A DNA stretch of 64,000 bases from Lichenifustis flavocetrariae. Lineage in GTDB: Bacteria; Pseudomonadota; Alphaproteobacteria; Rhizobiales; Beijerinckiaceae. Both the position numbers and the translations under genes were made by a program. Shown piece by piece: positions 18,807-28,147 of this stretch; positions within the stretch are counted from its first letter, which is position 1; every line of letters begins with the position of its first letter. The DNA lies in the NCBI RefSeq assembly GCF_026130545.1, contig NZ_JAMOIM010000013.1, positions 110,456-174,455 of the forward strand, given 5' to 3'. The notes under the pieces were generated by a model. That model was given only the letters and a program-made list of their open reading frames with translations, was not told where the DNA came from and made no database searches.

Positions 18807-19397
18807 TCATGAGGTAGTTGAGCGGATCTCGATGAGATAGACGATCGTACCCTGATCAGCCGCGATGCTGAGGCCGTCGCAAGCGGGCTGGATCAGGGCG
18901 CAGTCCCGCGCTCCAAGGGTGGGGCCGGCTTCGATTTGGAGTGTCCCGACGGCGCAAAAGATCAGCGCGACTTCCCCGTTCAAGGCGAGTTGGAGCCTCC
19001 CTTCCACATCGAGACGCTGGACGGTGTGAACGATCCGGCCCCGTCGTGTCATGACATTGAGGTCCGTGATGGGTCCCTCGAGCAATTGCGCCTCGGTCGG
19101 CTCATCGGCCGGGAATGCGTAAGGCAGGGTCTCACGCCGGAGCAGGACCGGTGCATCCTCGCCCACCCGAAGTTCCAGCCCCACTCCCTCAAGGATCGCG
19201 AGCGTCCGGTCGACCCCCGGGAAAGTCGAGAACGGCCCATCCGTTGCCACGCGCGCCGCACTGAGCCGCCAATCGAAATCCTCCAGTCCTGCCCCTTCGG
19301 GGTGCACCGCGATCTCGATCGTCTCGCCGCCGCCGTTCTTCCACGGCATGCGGCGACACTCAGCCGCCCGGATCACGCGGACGGGCACGCGGCTCAT
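18807..19397 (-). CDS. hutD: HutD family protein
   Basis: This is 196 residues of cupin-like HutD. The diagnostic start [19 protein letters not shown] lies at about 17-35, and [20 protein letters not shown] follows. HutD is found in many hut operons, where it is thought to limit over-activation of histidine breakdown; the mechanism is not settled. It is the last gene of the operon and its ATG overlaps the hutU stop by 4 nt. Confidence 0.92.
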   Translation of the reverse strand: MSRVPVRVIRAAECRRMPWKNGGGETIEIAVHPEGAGLEDFDWRLSAARVATDGPFSTFPGVDRTLAILEGVGLELRVGEDAPVLLRRETLPYAFPADEPTEAQLLEGPITDLNVMTRRGRIVHTVQRLDVEGRLQLALNGEVALIFCAVGTLQIEAGPTLGARDCALIQPACDGLSIAADQGTIVYLIEIRSTTS

Positions 19398-21061
19398 TCC
19401 AGGATGCCGGGGAGGTTGAGCTGGTGCTCGCGGGCGCAGGCGATGGCGTCCTCATAGCCCGCATCGGCATGACGCATGACACCGGTGGCCGGATCGTTCC
19501 ACAGCACGCGTGCGAGCCGCTTCGCGGCCGCCTCGGTCCCGTCAGCCACGATCACCATGCCGGCATGCTGCGAGAAGCCGATGCCGACGCCACCGCCGTG
19601 GTGCAGAGACACCCAGGTGGCGCCCGACGCGGTATTGAGCAGCGCATTGAGCAGCGGCCAGTCCGAGACGGCATCCGAGCCGTCTTTCATCGCCTCCGTC
19701 TCGCGATTGGGTGACGCCACAGAGCCGGAATCAAGATGGTCGCGGCCGATCACGATCGGGGCCTTCAATTCACCGCGTGCCACCATCTCGTTGAACGCAA
19801 GGCCGAGGCGGTGCCGGTCCCCCAGGCCCACCCAGCAGATGCGGGCCGGGAGGCCCTGGAAGTGAATACGCTCACGCGCCATGTCGAGCCAGCGATGCAG
19901 GTGATGGTTGTCGGGCAGAAGCTCCTTCACCTTGGCGTCGGTCTTGTAAATGTCCTCCGGATCGCCGGACAGCGCGGCCCAGCGGAACGGCCCGATGCCC
20001 CGGCAGAACAGCGGCCGGATATAGGCCGGGACGAAACCCGGGAAGTCGAAAGCGTCGGCGACACCCTCTTCGAGCGCCATCTGGCGGATGTTGTTGCCGT
20101 AATCGAGCACCGGCACCCCCATGCGGTGGAAATCCAGCATGGCCCGGACGTGGATCGCCATCGAGGCGCGGGATGCCTTGTCGACCGCCTTGGGATCACG
20201 CTCGCGTTTCGTCTCCCATTCGGCCAGGCTCCAGCCTTGCGGCAGATAACCGTTGATCGGATCGTGGGCGGAGGTCTGGTCGGTCACGACGTCCGGCTTG
20301 ATGCCCCGGCGCACGAGTTCGGGGAAGACGTCGGCCGCATTGCCGAGCAGACCGACCGAGACCGGCTTCTTGCTCTGCTTGGCCTCTTCGATGATGGCGA
20401 GGGCTTCGTCGAGCGTCTCGGCCTTGCGGTCGAGGTAGCCGGTCTTCAACCGCATCTCAATACGGCTCGGCTGGCATTCGACGGCGAGCATCGAGGCGCC
20501 CGCGAAGGTCGCGGCCAGCGGCTGGGCTCCGCCCATGCCGCCGAGGCCGCCCGTCAAAATCCAGCGTCCCGCGAGATCGCCATTGTAGTGGCGGCGGCCC
20601 ACCTCGACAAAGGTTTCGTAGGTGCCCTGCACGATGCCCTGACTGCCGATATAGATCCAGGAGCCGGCCGTCATCTGGCCGTACATCATGAGCCCCTTGC
20701 GATCGAGCTCGTGGAACTTCTCCCATGTCGCCCAATGCGGGACGATGTTCGAATTGGCGATCAACACGCGCGGCGCATCGGCATGCGTGCGGAATACCCC
20801 GACCGGCTTGCCGGACTGCACCAGCAGCGTCTCGTCGTCCTCCAACTGCCTCAGGGCCGCGACGATCTTGTCGTAGCTGTCCCAGTCCCGCGCCGCCCGG
20901 CCGATGCCGCCATAGACGACGAGCTCGCCCGGCCGCTCGGCGACGCCAGGGTCGAGATTGTTCATCAGCATGCGCAGGGGGGCTTCGGTGAGCCAACTCT
21001 TGGCTGAGAGTTCGGTGCCGGTCGGGCTGGCGATGTGGCGAGCGTTATCGATGCGGGTCAT
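19394..21061 (-). CDS. hutU: urocanate hydratase
   Basis: This is 555 residues, the standard length. It adds water to urocanate to give imidazolonepropionate, using NAD as an electrophile. Signatures seen are [19 protein letters not shown] near 175 (NAD-binding), [17 protein letters not shown] near 260, and [20 protein letters not shown] near 360, which holds the conserved Cys. Both ends overlap neighbours by 4 nt (hutG upstream, hutD downstream). Confidence 0.97.
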   Translation of the reverse strand: MTRIDNARHIASPTGTELSAKSWLTEAPLRMLMNNLDPGVAERPGELVVYGGIGRAARDWDSYDKIVAALRQLEDDETLLVQSGKPVGVFRTHADAPRVLIANSNIVPHWATWEKFHELDRKGLMMYGQMTAGSWIYIGSQGIVQGTYETFVEVGRRHYNGDLAGRWILTGGLGGMGGAQPLAATFAGASMLAVECQPSRIEMRLKTGYLDRKAETLDEALAIIEEAKQSKKPVSVGLLGNAADVFPELVRRGIKPDVVTDQTSAHDPINGYLPQGWSLAEWETKRERDPKAVDKASRASMAIHVRAMLDFHRMGVPVLDYGNNIRQMALEEGVADAFDFPGFVPAYIRPLFCRGIGPFRWAALSGDPEDIYKTDAKVKELLPDNHHLHRWLDMARERIHFQGLPARICWVGLGDRHRLGLAFNEMVARGELKAPIVIGRDHLDSGSVASPNRETEAMKDGSDAVSDWPLLNALLNTASGATWVSLHHGGGVGIGFSQHAGMVIVADGTEAAAKRLARVLWNDPATGVMRHADAGYEDAIACAREHQLNLPGILE

Positions 21062-21885
21062 GCGGTCCCCTCGTGGCGCGCGAAGGCGAGAGCCGCCTTC
21101 AGGATGTTCTGCAACACGGCCCGGATCGGCGCCGCATAGGTCTCGTCGTATGGCACCGGCCAGTCGGCTTCGCTGACCGGACCAGGTTTCTCGGCCATAT
21201 AGCCCCGGCAGGCCAATTCCATCTGCACCGCATGGATGCCGCGCTCGGGCGCCGCATGGTGGCGGGTGATGAACCCGCCCTTGAAGCGGCCGTTGATCAC
21301 GTGGCTCATCCCGGAAGAGCCGCAGAGCCGCTCGACGGCCGCCGCCAACTCAGGCGCACAGCTCGCACTGGAATTGGTGCCGATATTGAACACGGGCAGC
21401 TCGCCGTCAAACAACCGGGGAATGACGGAGCGGATCGAATGGCAGTCGTAGAGCACGACGCGGTCGTGCAAACCGCGAAGGCGGTGGAGCTCGGCCGCGA
21501 GCGCCGCGTGGTAGGGGTCGAAATAGCTGGCCCGGCGCTCGCCGGTCTCCTCTAGCCGCAGTTCCGCGCCCGGTCGATAGAGCGGCTCGCCGTCGAAACT
21601 CGTGGTCGGGCAGAGTTCGGTCGTGGCCTGCCCCGGATAGAGCGAGATGCCGGACGGGTCGCGGTTCACGTCGACGACCGTGCGCGAGATGGCGGTGCGG
21701 ACGATCGTGGCATCGAGATCCGCGGCGAAATCATAGAGCCGCTCGATCCACCAGTCCGCATCCTTGCGGGCGAGCCACGGCGAGACGAGGCGCCCTTCCA
21801 GTTGGGGCGGGATATCCGTTCCGGTGTGAGGGATGCTGACCAGCAGGGGCGCCTGGCCATGACGGATGGTGAGCCAGTCGGTCAT
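21058..21885 (-). CDS. hutG: N-formylglutamate deformylase
   Basis: This is 275 residues from ATG 21885, within the hutH stop overlap. It releases formate from N-formyl-L-glutamate, the last step of the five-step route. The family pattern is clear: [19 protein letters not shown] near 14, [16 protein letters not shown] near 150 and the metal-site [20 protein letters not shown] near 208. This enzyme needs HutF, which makes formylglutamate, but no hutF lies in the window. Confidence 0.95.
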   Translation of the reverse strand: MTDWLTIRHGQAPLLVSIPHTGTDIPPQLEGRLVSPWLARKDADWWIERLYDFAADLDATIVRTAISRTVVDVNRDPSGISLYPGQATTELCPTTSFDGEPLYRPGAELRLEETGERRASYFDPYHAALAAELHRLRGLHDRVVLYDCHSIRSVIPRLFDGELPVFNIGTNSSASCAPELAAAVERLCGSSGMSHVINGRFKGGFITRHHAAPERGIHAVQMELACRGYMAEKPGPVSEADWPVPYDETYAAPIRAVLQNILKAALAFARHEGTA

Positions 21886-23426
21886 CGTGGGGTTCCAGTA
21901 AGGCTCGGCAGCTTCACCGCACCCGCAGCCGCCGCCAGCGCACCACTGCGTACCAGCGCATTGGCGGCTTCCATATCGGGATGGAAATAGCGATCGTCCT
22001 CCAGGGTCGGCACCTCGGCCCGCAGCAGGGCCCGCACGGCCTCCAGGGGCTCGCTCGACGCGAGCGGCCGGTGGAAGTCGCAGGCCTGGGCGGCCGCCAG
22101 TAACTCGATGCCGATCACGGCGCTCGCATTGGCCAGCATGGGCAGAAGCCGGCGCGCACCATGGGCCGCCATCGAGACGTGGTCTTCCTGGTTGGCCGAG
22201 GTGGGGATCGAGTCGACGCTGGCCGGCGTGGCACGGCCCTTGTTCTCCGAGACGAGCGCCGCGGCCGTGACTTGCGGGATCATGAAGCCGGAGTTGAGGC
22301 CCGGCTTCGGCGTGAGAAAGGCCGGAAGGCCAGACAGGGCGGGGTCGACCAGCATGGCGATGCGCCGCTCGGCGATGGAGCCGATCTCGCAGATCGCCAG
22401 GGCCATCATGTCGGCCGCGAAAGCCACAGGCTCGGCGTGGAAGTTGCCGCCCGAGAGCGCTTCGTCCTCTTCCGGGAAGATCAGTGGGTTGTCGGAGACG
22501 CCGTTGGCTTCCGTTTCGAGCAGGCTCGCGGCCTGCCGCAGTACGTCGAGGCAGGCGCCCATCACCTGCGGCTGGCAGCGCAGGCAATAGGGATCCTGCA
22601 CGCGCTCGTCACCCAGGCGATGCGAGTCCCGGATCGGGCTGCCGGCCATGAGCGCCCGCAGCGCGTCGGCCGTCTCGATCTGGCCGCGATGTTTGCGCAG
22701 GCGGTGAATGCGCGGGTCGAAGGGCGTGTCGGAGCCGCGCGCCGCATCGGTCGACAGCGCGCCAGTCACAAGCGCGGACTGAAACAGTGTCTCGGCCTCG
22801 AACAGCGCGGCCAGCGCATAGGCGGTTGAAAACTGGGTGCCGTTCAGCAGCGCCAGGCCCTCCTTGGCGCCGAGCACCACTGGCGCGAGGCCCGCGCGCC
22901 GAAGCGCCTCGGCAGCCGGTAGGCGGTCGCCCTCCAAAAAGGCTTCACCGACACCGATCATCACGGTCGTCAGATGCGCCAAGGGCGCGAGGTCGCCGGA
23001 GGCACCAACCGAGCCCTGGGCCGGAATCACCGGTACGACGCCTTTGGCCAGCATGGCTTCGAGCAATTGAAGAGTCGCGGGCCGGATGCCTGAAGCGCCC
23101 TGAGCCAAGCTTGCGATTTTCAAGGCCATCATCAGCCGGGTCACGGCGAGCGGCATGGGTTCGCCGGTGCCGGCCGCATGCGACAGCACGATATTGCGCT
23201 GCAGCCGTTCGAGGTCGGTCGTCTCGATGCGGACACTGGCGAGCTTCCCGAACCCTGTGTTGATGCCGTAGACAGGCTCGCCGTGCGCGAGGATCCTGTC
23301 GACGGCCGCGGCGCTGGCCGCCACGGCCGGCCGGCACATCTCGTCGAGCGCAGGGATCGCACCGGCATAGATCTGCCGCCAGGCAGTGAGCGGGACGGCG
23401 CCCGGTGTCAGAACGAGGGTCGTCAC
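21882..23426 (-). CDS. hutH: histidine ammonia-lyase
   Basis: This is 514 residues from GTG 23426, which overlaps the hutI stop (GTGA). It removes ammonia from histidine to give trans-urocanate. The self-made MIO electrophile comes from Ala-Ser-Gly 142-144 in [14 protein letters not shown], exactly the usual position. The catalytic Tyr lies in [12 protein letters not shown] near 53, and the [10 protein letters not shown] and [14 protein letters not shown] signatures are present. The open frame extends upstream of the GTG but that part is a hutI shadow. Confidence 0.97.
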   Translation of the reverse strand: MTTLVLTPGAVPLTAWRQIYAGAIPALDEMCRPAVAASAAAVDRILAHGEPVYGINTGFGKLASVRIETTDLERLQRNIVLSHAAGTGEPMPLAVTRLMMALKIASLAQGASGIRPATLQLLEAMLAKGVVPVIPAQGSVGASGDLAPLAHLTTVMIGVGEAFLEGDRLPAAEALRRAGLAPVVLGAKEGLALLNGTQFSTAYALAALFEAETLFQSALVTGALSTDAARGSDTPFDPRIHRLRKHRGQIETADALRALMAGSPIRDSHRLGDERVQDPYCLRCQPQVMGACLDVLRQAASLLETEANGVSDNPLIFPEEDEALSGGNFHAEPVAFAADMMALAICEIGSIAERRIAMLVDPALSGLPAFLTPKPGLNSGFMIPQVTAAALVSENKGRATPASVDSIPTSANQEDHVSMAAHGARRLLPMLANASAVIGIELLAAAQACDFHRPLASSEPLEAVRALLRAEVPTLEDDRYFHPDMEAANALVRSGALAAAAGAVKLPSLTGTPR

Positions 23427-24649
23427 TGGCCTCTCCAGATGCGGGCGTGAAGGGGATTGAACCCCATGCGATAGACGAGGTCGGCCGGGCGCTCGATGTC
23501 CCAGATCGCGAGATCCGCGAACTTGCCGGCTTCCAGGGTTCCGGTGTCCTTGAGGCGACCGAGGGCCCGCGCCGCTTCGCGTGTCACGCCGGCCACGCAT
23601 TCGTCGACCGTCATATGGAACAGGGTAGCGGCCATGTTCATGGTCAGCAGCAGGGAGGTCAACGGCGAGGTGCCGGGGTTGTTGTCGGTCGCGAGCGCCA
23701 TGCGGGTTCCGTGCCGCCGGAACAGATCGACGGGCGGCTTCTTGGTCTCACGGATGAAGTAGAAGGCGCCGGGCAGCAGCACCGCGACGGTCCCGGCGGC
23801 CGCCATGGCGGCGGCACCAGTCTCGTCGGTATATTCCAGATGGTCCGCCGAGAGGGCACCGTAACGCGCCGCCAGCGCGCCGCCCTGCAGGTTGGACAAT
23901 TGATCGGCATGGAGCTTGACCGGTAACCCAAACCGCTTGGCCGCGTCGAAGACATGGGCGATCTCGTCCGGGGAGAAGGCGATCCCCTCGCAGAACCCGT
24001 CGACAGCATCGGCAAGGCCCTCCGCCGCGAGGGCGGGCAGCATGTCCCGCACAAGCGTCGCGAGATAACCGGCTTTGTCGTTCTTGAACTCGGGCGGCAG
24101 CGCATGCGCCCCGAGGAACGTCGTGACCACGGAAACAGGCCGCACCGTGCCGAGCCTGCGCGCCACCCGAAGCGCCTTGCGCTCGCTCGCGAGATCGAGC
24201 CCATAGCCCGATTTGATCTCGACAGTCGTCACGCCCTCGGCCAACAGGGCGTCGAGGCGCGGCAAGGTCTCTTCAAGCAGCCTCTCTTCGCTCGCGGCCC
24301 GCATCGCTTCGACGCTCGACACGATCCCGCCGCCCGCTCGGGCGATCTCCTCGTAGGAGGCCCCTTGCAGCCGCAGTTCGAATTCACGCGAGCGATTGCC
24401 GGCATGGACGAGATGGGTATGGCAGTCGATCAGGCCCGGCGTGATCCAACGCCCCTGGCAATCCACAGTCTCGGTGGCGTCGCGCAAGGGCGCCGGCAGA
24501 TCAGCTTCCGGACCCGCATAGACGATGCGGCCGTCCTTCACCGCGAGGGCCGCGGCCTCGACGGCGCCAAGCCCCGGTCGATCCGCCGCCAGGGTGGCAA
24601 GGCGGGCATTGTGCCACAGACGGTCGGCGGCAGCTGATTCGACGGGCAT
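23423..24649 (-). CDS. hutI: imidazolonepropionase
   Basis: This is a 408-residue amidohydrolase that opens imidazolonepropionate to formiminoglutamate. Metal ligands are visible in the HxH of [20 protein letters not shown] near 74-76, in [10 protein letters not shown] near 240 and in [11 protein letters not shown] near 320. It is the first gene of the hut operon; its ATG is 34 nt from the HutC-type operator. Confidence 0.96.
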   Translation of the reverse strand: MPVESAAADRLWHNARLATLAADRPGLGAVEAAALAVKDGRIVYAGPEADLPAPLRDATETVDCQGRWITPGLIDCHTHLVHAGNRSREFELRLQGASYEEIARAGGGIVSSVEAMRAASEERLLEETLPRLDALLAEGVTTVEIKSGYGLDLASERKALRVARRLGTVRPVSVVTTFLGAHALPPEFKNDKAGYLATLVRDMLPALAAEGLADAVDGFCEGIAFSPDEIAHVFDAAKRFGLPVKLHADQLSNLQGGALAARYGALSADHLEYTDETGAAAMAAAGTVAVLLPGAFYFIRETKKPPVDLFRRHGTRMALATDNNPGTSPLTSLLLTMNMAATLFHMTVDECVAGVTREAARALGRLKDTGTLEAGKFADLAIWDIERPADLVYRMGFNPLHARIWRGQ

Positions 24650-24683
24650 CGAAAATCTTCATTTACTTGCAACGACGCCTATA

Positions 24684-24695
24684 ATGTATAGACAT
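24684..24695. promoter_or_regulatory. HutC-type operator
   Basis: ATGTATAGACAT is a 12-bp inverted repeat that contains GTATAGAC, matching the GTxTAxAC core bound by HutC-subfamily GntR proteins. It lies midway between the divergent hutI (ATG 24649) and hutC (ATG 24725), so one site could control both. Urocanate is the usual inducer. Confidence 0.75.
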
Positions 24696-24724
24696 AATCA
24701 GGCGTGGCGCAAGTAGGACAAAGG

Positions 24725-25516
24725 ATGCACTCGAAGATCGACGGTCGCGCTTCGCGCGATGCACGAGCGACCACGATGGACGATGCCGACCAACGACACA
24801 AAGCGGCGAGCGGCTCGCTGCACCAACGCATCCTGTCCGATGTCAAAGACAAGATCCTGTCGGGTGAATGGCCACCCGGCCATCGCATTCCCTTCGAGCA
24901 CGAACTGGCCTCGACCTACGCCTGCTCCCGCATGACCGTGAACAAGGTGCTGACGCAGCTCGTCGGCACGGGTCTGATCGAGCGCCGTCGCAAGGCAGGC
25001 AGTTTCGTGATGCGGCCGCAATCGCAATCCGCCGTATTAAAAATTCAGGACATCGGCAGGGAGGTGACGGCGCTTGGGCTCGCGTATCGCTTCGATCTTT
25101 CGGCGCGCCAAGAACGCGCTGCGACAGAGCGGGATATCGGCCGCATCGACCTCGGCCCGGGAGCGCCTCTCCTCGACCTGACCTGCTGTCATTTCGCCGG
25201 CTCCCAGCCGTTCTGCATCGAGGAGCGTCTCATCAGCCTCAACGCGGTTCCGGAGGCAGTGGACGCGGATTTCGCGCTGTCTCCCCCCGGAACCTGGCTG
25301 ATGCAGCGCGTTCCCTGGACCAACGCAGAACATACGATCAGGGCCGCGGCAGCCGGCAAAGCGGTCGCCGCCATGCTCGCGATCACCGAGCGGAGCCCCT
25401 GCCTGATCATCGAACGAAAGACCTGGAGTGCTGGACAACCCATCACCTTCGTGCGGCTGACCTACCCTTCCGAAGCCCACCAGCTGGTGGCCCGCTTCGA
25501 GCCCTCCGACACTTAG
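24725..25516 (+). CDS. hutC: histidine utilization repressor HutC (GntR family)
   Basis: This is 263 residues from ATG 24725, chosen for the AGGA 6 nt upstream; GTG 24704 and ATG 24776 are alternatives. Residues about 30-95 form the winged helix (LHQRILSDVKDKILSGEWPP; TYACSRMTVNKVLTQLVG). A UTRA effector domain follows from about 115, with the HutC features FCIEERLISLNAVPEAV and TWSAGQPITFVRLTYPS. It probably represses hut in the absence of urocanate. Confidence 0.93.
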   Translation: MHSKIDGRASRDARATTMDDADQRHKAASGSLHQRILSDVKDKILSGEWPPGHRIPFEHELASTYACSRMTVNKVLTQLVGTGLIERRRKAGSFVMRPQSQSAVLKIQDIGREVTALGLAYRFDLSARQERAATERDIGRIDLGPGAPLLDLTCCHFAGSQPFCIEERLISLNAVPEAVDADFALSPPGTWLMQRVPWTNAEHTIRAAAAGKAVAAMLAITERSPCLIIERKTWSAGQPITFVRLTYPSEAHQLVARFEPSDT

Positions 25517-25537
25517 CAGACCGAGGCCCGGAGGGGG

Positions 25538-26680
25538 TCACCCATGCTTCGCCCAAAAGCGGCTCGCCGATGGCGACGCCGGTTTCACACGGGTCTCCCC
25601 GGCGGCTTCGGCGATCACCTCGCAAAACAAGCGGTGGTAGGCCTCGACACCGACCTCCACCGAAAACGCCCGACCACGCTCCTGCAGCAGCATGGCGTCC
25701 GGGGGATTCTGCAAGGCTGCCAACATGGCGGACGCCAAACACTCCTCGTCGTCCAGGGGAATGAGAGCCCCGTATTTGCCATCGTCCAGGACCTCGCGCG
25801 GTCCCGGACTGTCATAGGCCACGACGGGCACGCCATAGGCGAGAGCTTCAGCGATCACCATCGAAAAGGATTCGAGGCGGGATGCGGTCACGAAACAGGC
25901 CGCCTGCTGGTAGAGCGCCCAAGGTTCGGGAACGTAGCCATGGAGTTCGACGCGTTTTTCGAGGCCCAACCGGAGGATTTCGTCCTGGATGGCCGGGCGG
26001 TCAGGACCTTCCCCCAAAATCATCAACCTCGCCTCACAGCGCGCGGCAATCCGCCCGAAGGCGCGGACCACGGCCCGCATGTTCTTGTCGGGCACAAGGC
26101 GTCCTGCGGAGAGGATCATCGGAGGTGTCCCGGTCGGCCGTGGAGCAGCCGGCGCGCCAGTCCCGACCATGACCGGATTATAGATCGTCGTCACGCGACG
26201 CGGTGAAGCCCGCCAGCGGGCGACAAGATCGCGATGCAGGCCATGCGACACCGCGACGGTGCGGGCTGTCAGCCGCGATAGAACGGGCAGCAACCAATAG
26301 GCGGCGCGGCTCAGGCGCTGCGGCTCACTGGCCGCGAAGGCATGGTAGGAAAGAACGGCCCGTGCCAACCGACCGCAGAGCGTCGCGGCCATGACATGTT
26401 TCAGGTTGGAAACCCCGATCGCCGACAAGGTGATGTCAGGATTTTCTCGCCGCAACAGGCCCACAAGGCGGCCAACAGTGCGGAGGTGACCGGAGCCAAG
26501 CACCGCAATTTCAATGTCAGGATCGAGGAATCTCTGGTTTGCGTCGTCTTCGGCATCAACGGCGATCAGCACGCGCCATCCTTGCCGCACAAAGCCAGTC
26601 GCCAGAAGAGAGCAGACCCGCTCGGCGCCGCCGCCCGCCAGAGCATGAGTGTAGATCAGCAGGGTCTTTCGGGCGGACAT
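25538..26680 (-). CDS. glycosyltransferase, GT4 family
   Basis: This is 380 residues with a GT-B fold. The N-terminus has LIYTHALAGGGAERVCSLLA, the usual donor-loop and acceptor region of GT4 enzymes. The C-terminal half has ILSAGRLVPDKNMRAVVRAF, LMILGEGPDRPAIQDEIL and the E-x7-E motif in SRLESFSMVIAEALAYGVPV, which binds the nucleotide sugar. No polysaccharide cluster surrounds it, so its acceptor is unknown. It converges with hutC, with 21 nt between the stops. Confidence 0.92.
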   Translation of the reverse strand: MSARKTLLIYTHALAGGGAERVCSLLATGFVRQGWRVLIAVDAEDDANQRFLDPDIEIAVLGSGHLRTVGRLVGLLRRENPDITLSAIGVSNLKHVMAATLCGRLARAVLSYHAFAASEPQRLSRAAYWLLPVLSRLTARTVAVSHGLHRDLVARWRASPRRVTTIYNPVMVGTGAPAAPRPTGTPPMILSAGRLVPDKNMRAVVRAFGRIAARCEARLMILGEGPDRPAIQDEILRLGLEKRVELHGYVPEPWALYQQAACFVTASRLESFSMVIAEALAYGVPVVAYDSPGPREVLDDGKYGALIPLDDEECLASAMLAALQNPPDAMLLQERGRAFSVEVGVEAYHRLFCEVIAEAAGETRVKPASPSASRFWAKHG

Positions 26681-26876
26681 GCGCGTCGCGTCGATCCCGC
26701 TGGCTCCGGTCCGAATGCCTGAACGCTACGGCCACGCGAAAGCAGCAGACAAGCCGGATCAGTCCTACCGCCGAGATATTTCGAAACGGTTGCACGAGCG
26801 CTTCGATGATGCGCGTCGATGTTTCAAATCGCCCTCCCTCACCAGTTTAGAAGCGTTCGAAGGTATTGCAACTTTC

Positions 26877-26901
26877 CCAGTTTGAAGTCATTATAAACTG
26901 G
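26877..26901. promoter_or_regulatory. inverted repeat upstream of the small Cys protein gene
   Basis: CCAGTTT and AAACTGG form a perfect 7-bp inverted repeat with an 11-nt spacer, ending 31 nt before the ATG of the 68-residue gene. It could be an operator or a leader hairpin; no tract of Ts follows. Confidence 0.35.
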
Positions 26902-26932
26902 CGAAGCAAACGTACTTTCGAGGAGAAACGCA

Positions 26933-27139
26933 ATGAATTCGACCGCGACCTGCAGCAAATGCGCCTTCTTCGATCTCCATTCCAATGGCATCCAGACGCC
27001 GAAGCAGGATGGGCTTTGCAGGTTCAATCCGCCGGTCTCTCAGCCAAGCGCTCAGGATCATGGCCTGTGGCCCGTCGTTTCGACCAATGACTGGTGTGGT
27101 CACTTTGCGTCCGGCTCCACGCAGACGGCCGCCGAATAA
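26933..27139 (+). CDS. small cysteine-containing protein (probable metal binder)
   Basis: This is 68 residues with four Cys: C7 and C10 in CSKCAFFDLHSNG, then GLCRFNPP and NDWCGHF. The CxxC...C...C spacing suggests a zinc or Fe-S site. GAGGAG lies 8 nt before the ATG, an unusually strong ribosome site for this window, which supports a real and well-expressed gene. I do not recognise a named family. A perfect inverted repeat precedes it. Confidence 0.8.
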   Translation: MNSTATCSKCAFFDLHSNGIQTPKQDGLCRFNPPVSQPSAQDHGLWPVVSTNDWCGHFASGSTQTAAE

Positions 27140-27595
27140 CCACCAGCGTACGGCGGCGGCCCCAAGACCGCCGCAACGTTGCAGCCACATCCTTGAATAT
27201 GCCCCCTGGCAGTATATGTAAGGCGGGTAATCATTGATGTGATGGGCATGACGGACCAGGGGCAACGACGAACTGAGGCTCTTGGAAGGGGGGGATCGCC
27301 CAATTATCGTCGTCAAGCGCGCGTACCGAAGGCGGATCGCGCTGAAGCGACGAGTAAGAATGTGGCGCGGGAAATCCTGCGCTTGGAAGCGATCCGCCTC
27401 ACTCTCGATGAAGAGATCCTCAGGCTGAGACGGCTTCAGGCGGGTGAGGTCTCATAGACCCTGCATTTGGATCTCGGACCGTCGTGGTCCGGCCGCCATC
27501 TGGCATCCACATATCGCGGTGGAAGAAGCCAACTCACGCGGACCGATGCGACCTACACGCGGTCGAGACACTAAAGCGCGCCTCCAATCGCGGCA
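27140..27595. other. mostly non-coding stretch
   Basis: Apart from the doubtful ORF at 27242-27457, I see no gene here. The soxG gene ends at 27596 on the other strand. No convincing terminator hairpin or repeat was found. Confidence 0.4.
27242..27457 (+). CDS. possible small helical protein
   Basis: This would be 71 residues from ATG 27242. The first half is basic and disordered; the second half is a charged helix (REILRLEAIRLTLDEEILRL) of coiled-coil type. No clear ribosome site precedes it and I do not recognise the family. It could be a chance open frame. Confidence 0.3.
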   Translation: MGMTDQGQRRTEALGRGGSPNYRRQARVPKADRAEATSKNVAREILRLEAIRLTLDEEILRLRRLQAGEVS

Positions 27596-28147
27596 TTAGT
27601 CTTGATTGTCAGCAGCCTGCGCGAGAAAGTCAGCGACATAAGGGGCAAAGGATCGCCAGCACTCAAGCCGAAAGCTGAGCGGGGCAAAACGCCAGAGAAC
27701 GATTTCGGCCTTTCCCAGAACGGTTTGGGTGCACATGCCGACCGGAAAGGCCGCCAGGTCGAAATCGAGCGGGCACCCCTCGCTCAACAGGCCGGCACCA
27801 CCCGCACCCACGATGTCGAATCCCGTGTTGCGATGTGACACGTCGACAAGGCTGTGCGGCTCCGCCGCGAGAGCTGTTTCCAAGGCCGCGAAGAGCGTAC
27901 CGGCATCCTGATCGGTCGCGATCAGCAGCCACTCATCCGGCCCGAGCCACAAAGCGCTTCTGGCTCCCGCGACGCTCGAACGGCATGGCTCGACCGCCGG
28001 ACGCGCACCGAAGGCCTCACCGAGCTTGATGGCAGTAGCTTCAGACCCGCGAAAGCTGAAGCGGGCCACGGGAGCCAGTTCCGTGACCGAGGCCATGCGT
28101 CGACCCGCGAGCGAGCCGGATCGCGCGAGTGTTACCGTCTCAACCAT
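27596..28147 (-). CDS. soxG: sarcosine oxidase subunit gamma
   Basis: This is 183 residues from ATG 28147, with AAGGAG 9 nt upstream; an in-frame ATG at 28171 is less likely. It has the SoxG pattern SALWLGPDEWLLI near 80 and LVDVSHRNTGFDIVG near 110. It is one of four subunits of the heterotetrameric enzyme that demethylates sarcosine to glycine with folate and O2. It overlaps the soxA end by 8 nt and closes the operon. Confidence 0.94.
   Translation of the reverse strand: MVETVTLARSGSLAGRRMASVTELAPVARFSFRGSEATAIKLGEAFGARPAVEPCRSSVAGARSALWLGPDEWLLIATDQDAGTLFAALETALAAEPHSLVDVSHRNTGFDIVGAGGAGLLSEGCPLDFDLAAFPVGMCTQTVLGKAEIVLWRFAPLSFRLECWRSFAPYVADFLAQAADNQD

Noticed and set aside
19736..21007. 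423-residue open frame on the plus strand
   Set aside because: It is antisense to hutU. It has no protein-family pattern and reflects high third-position GC.
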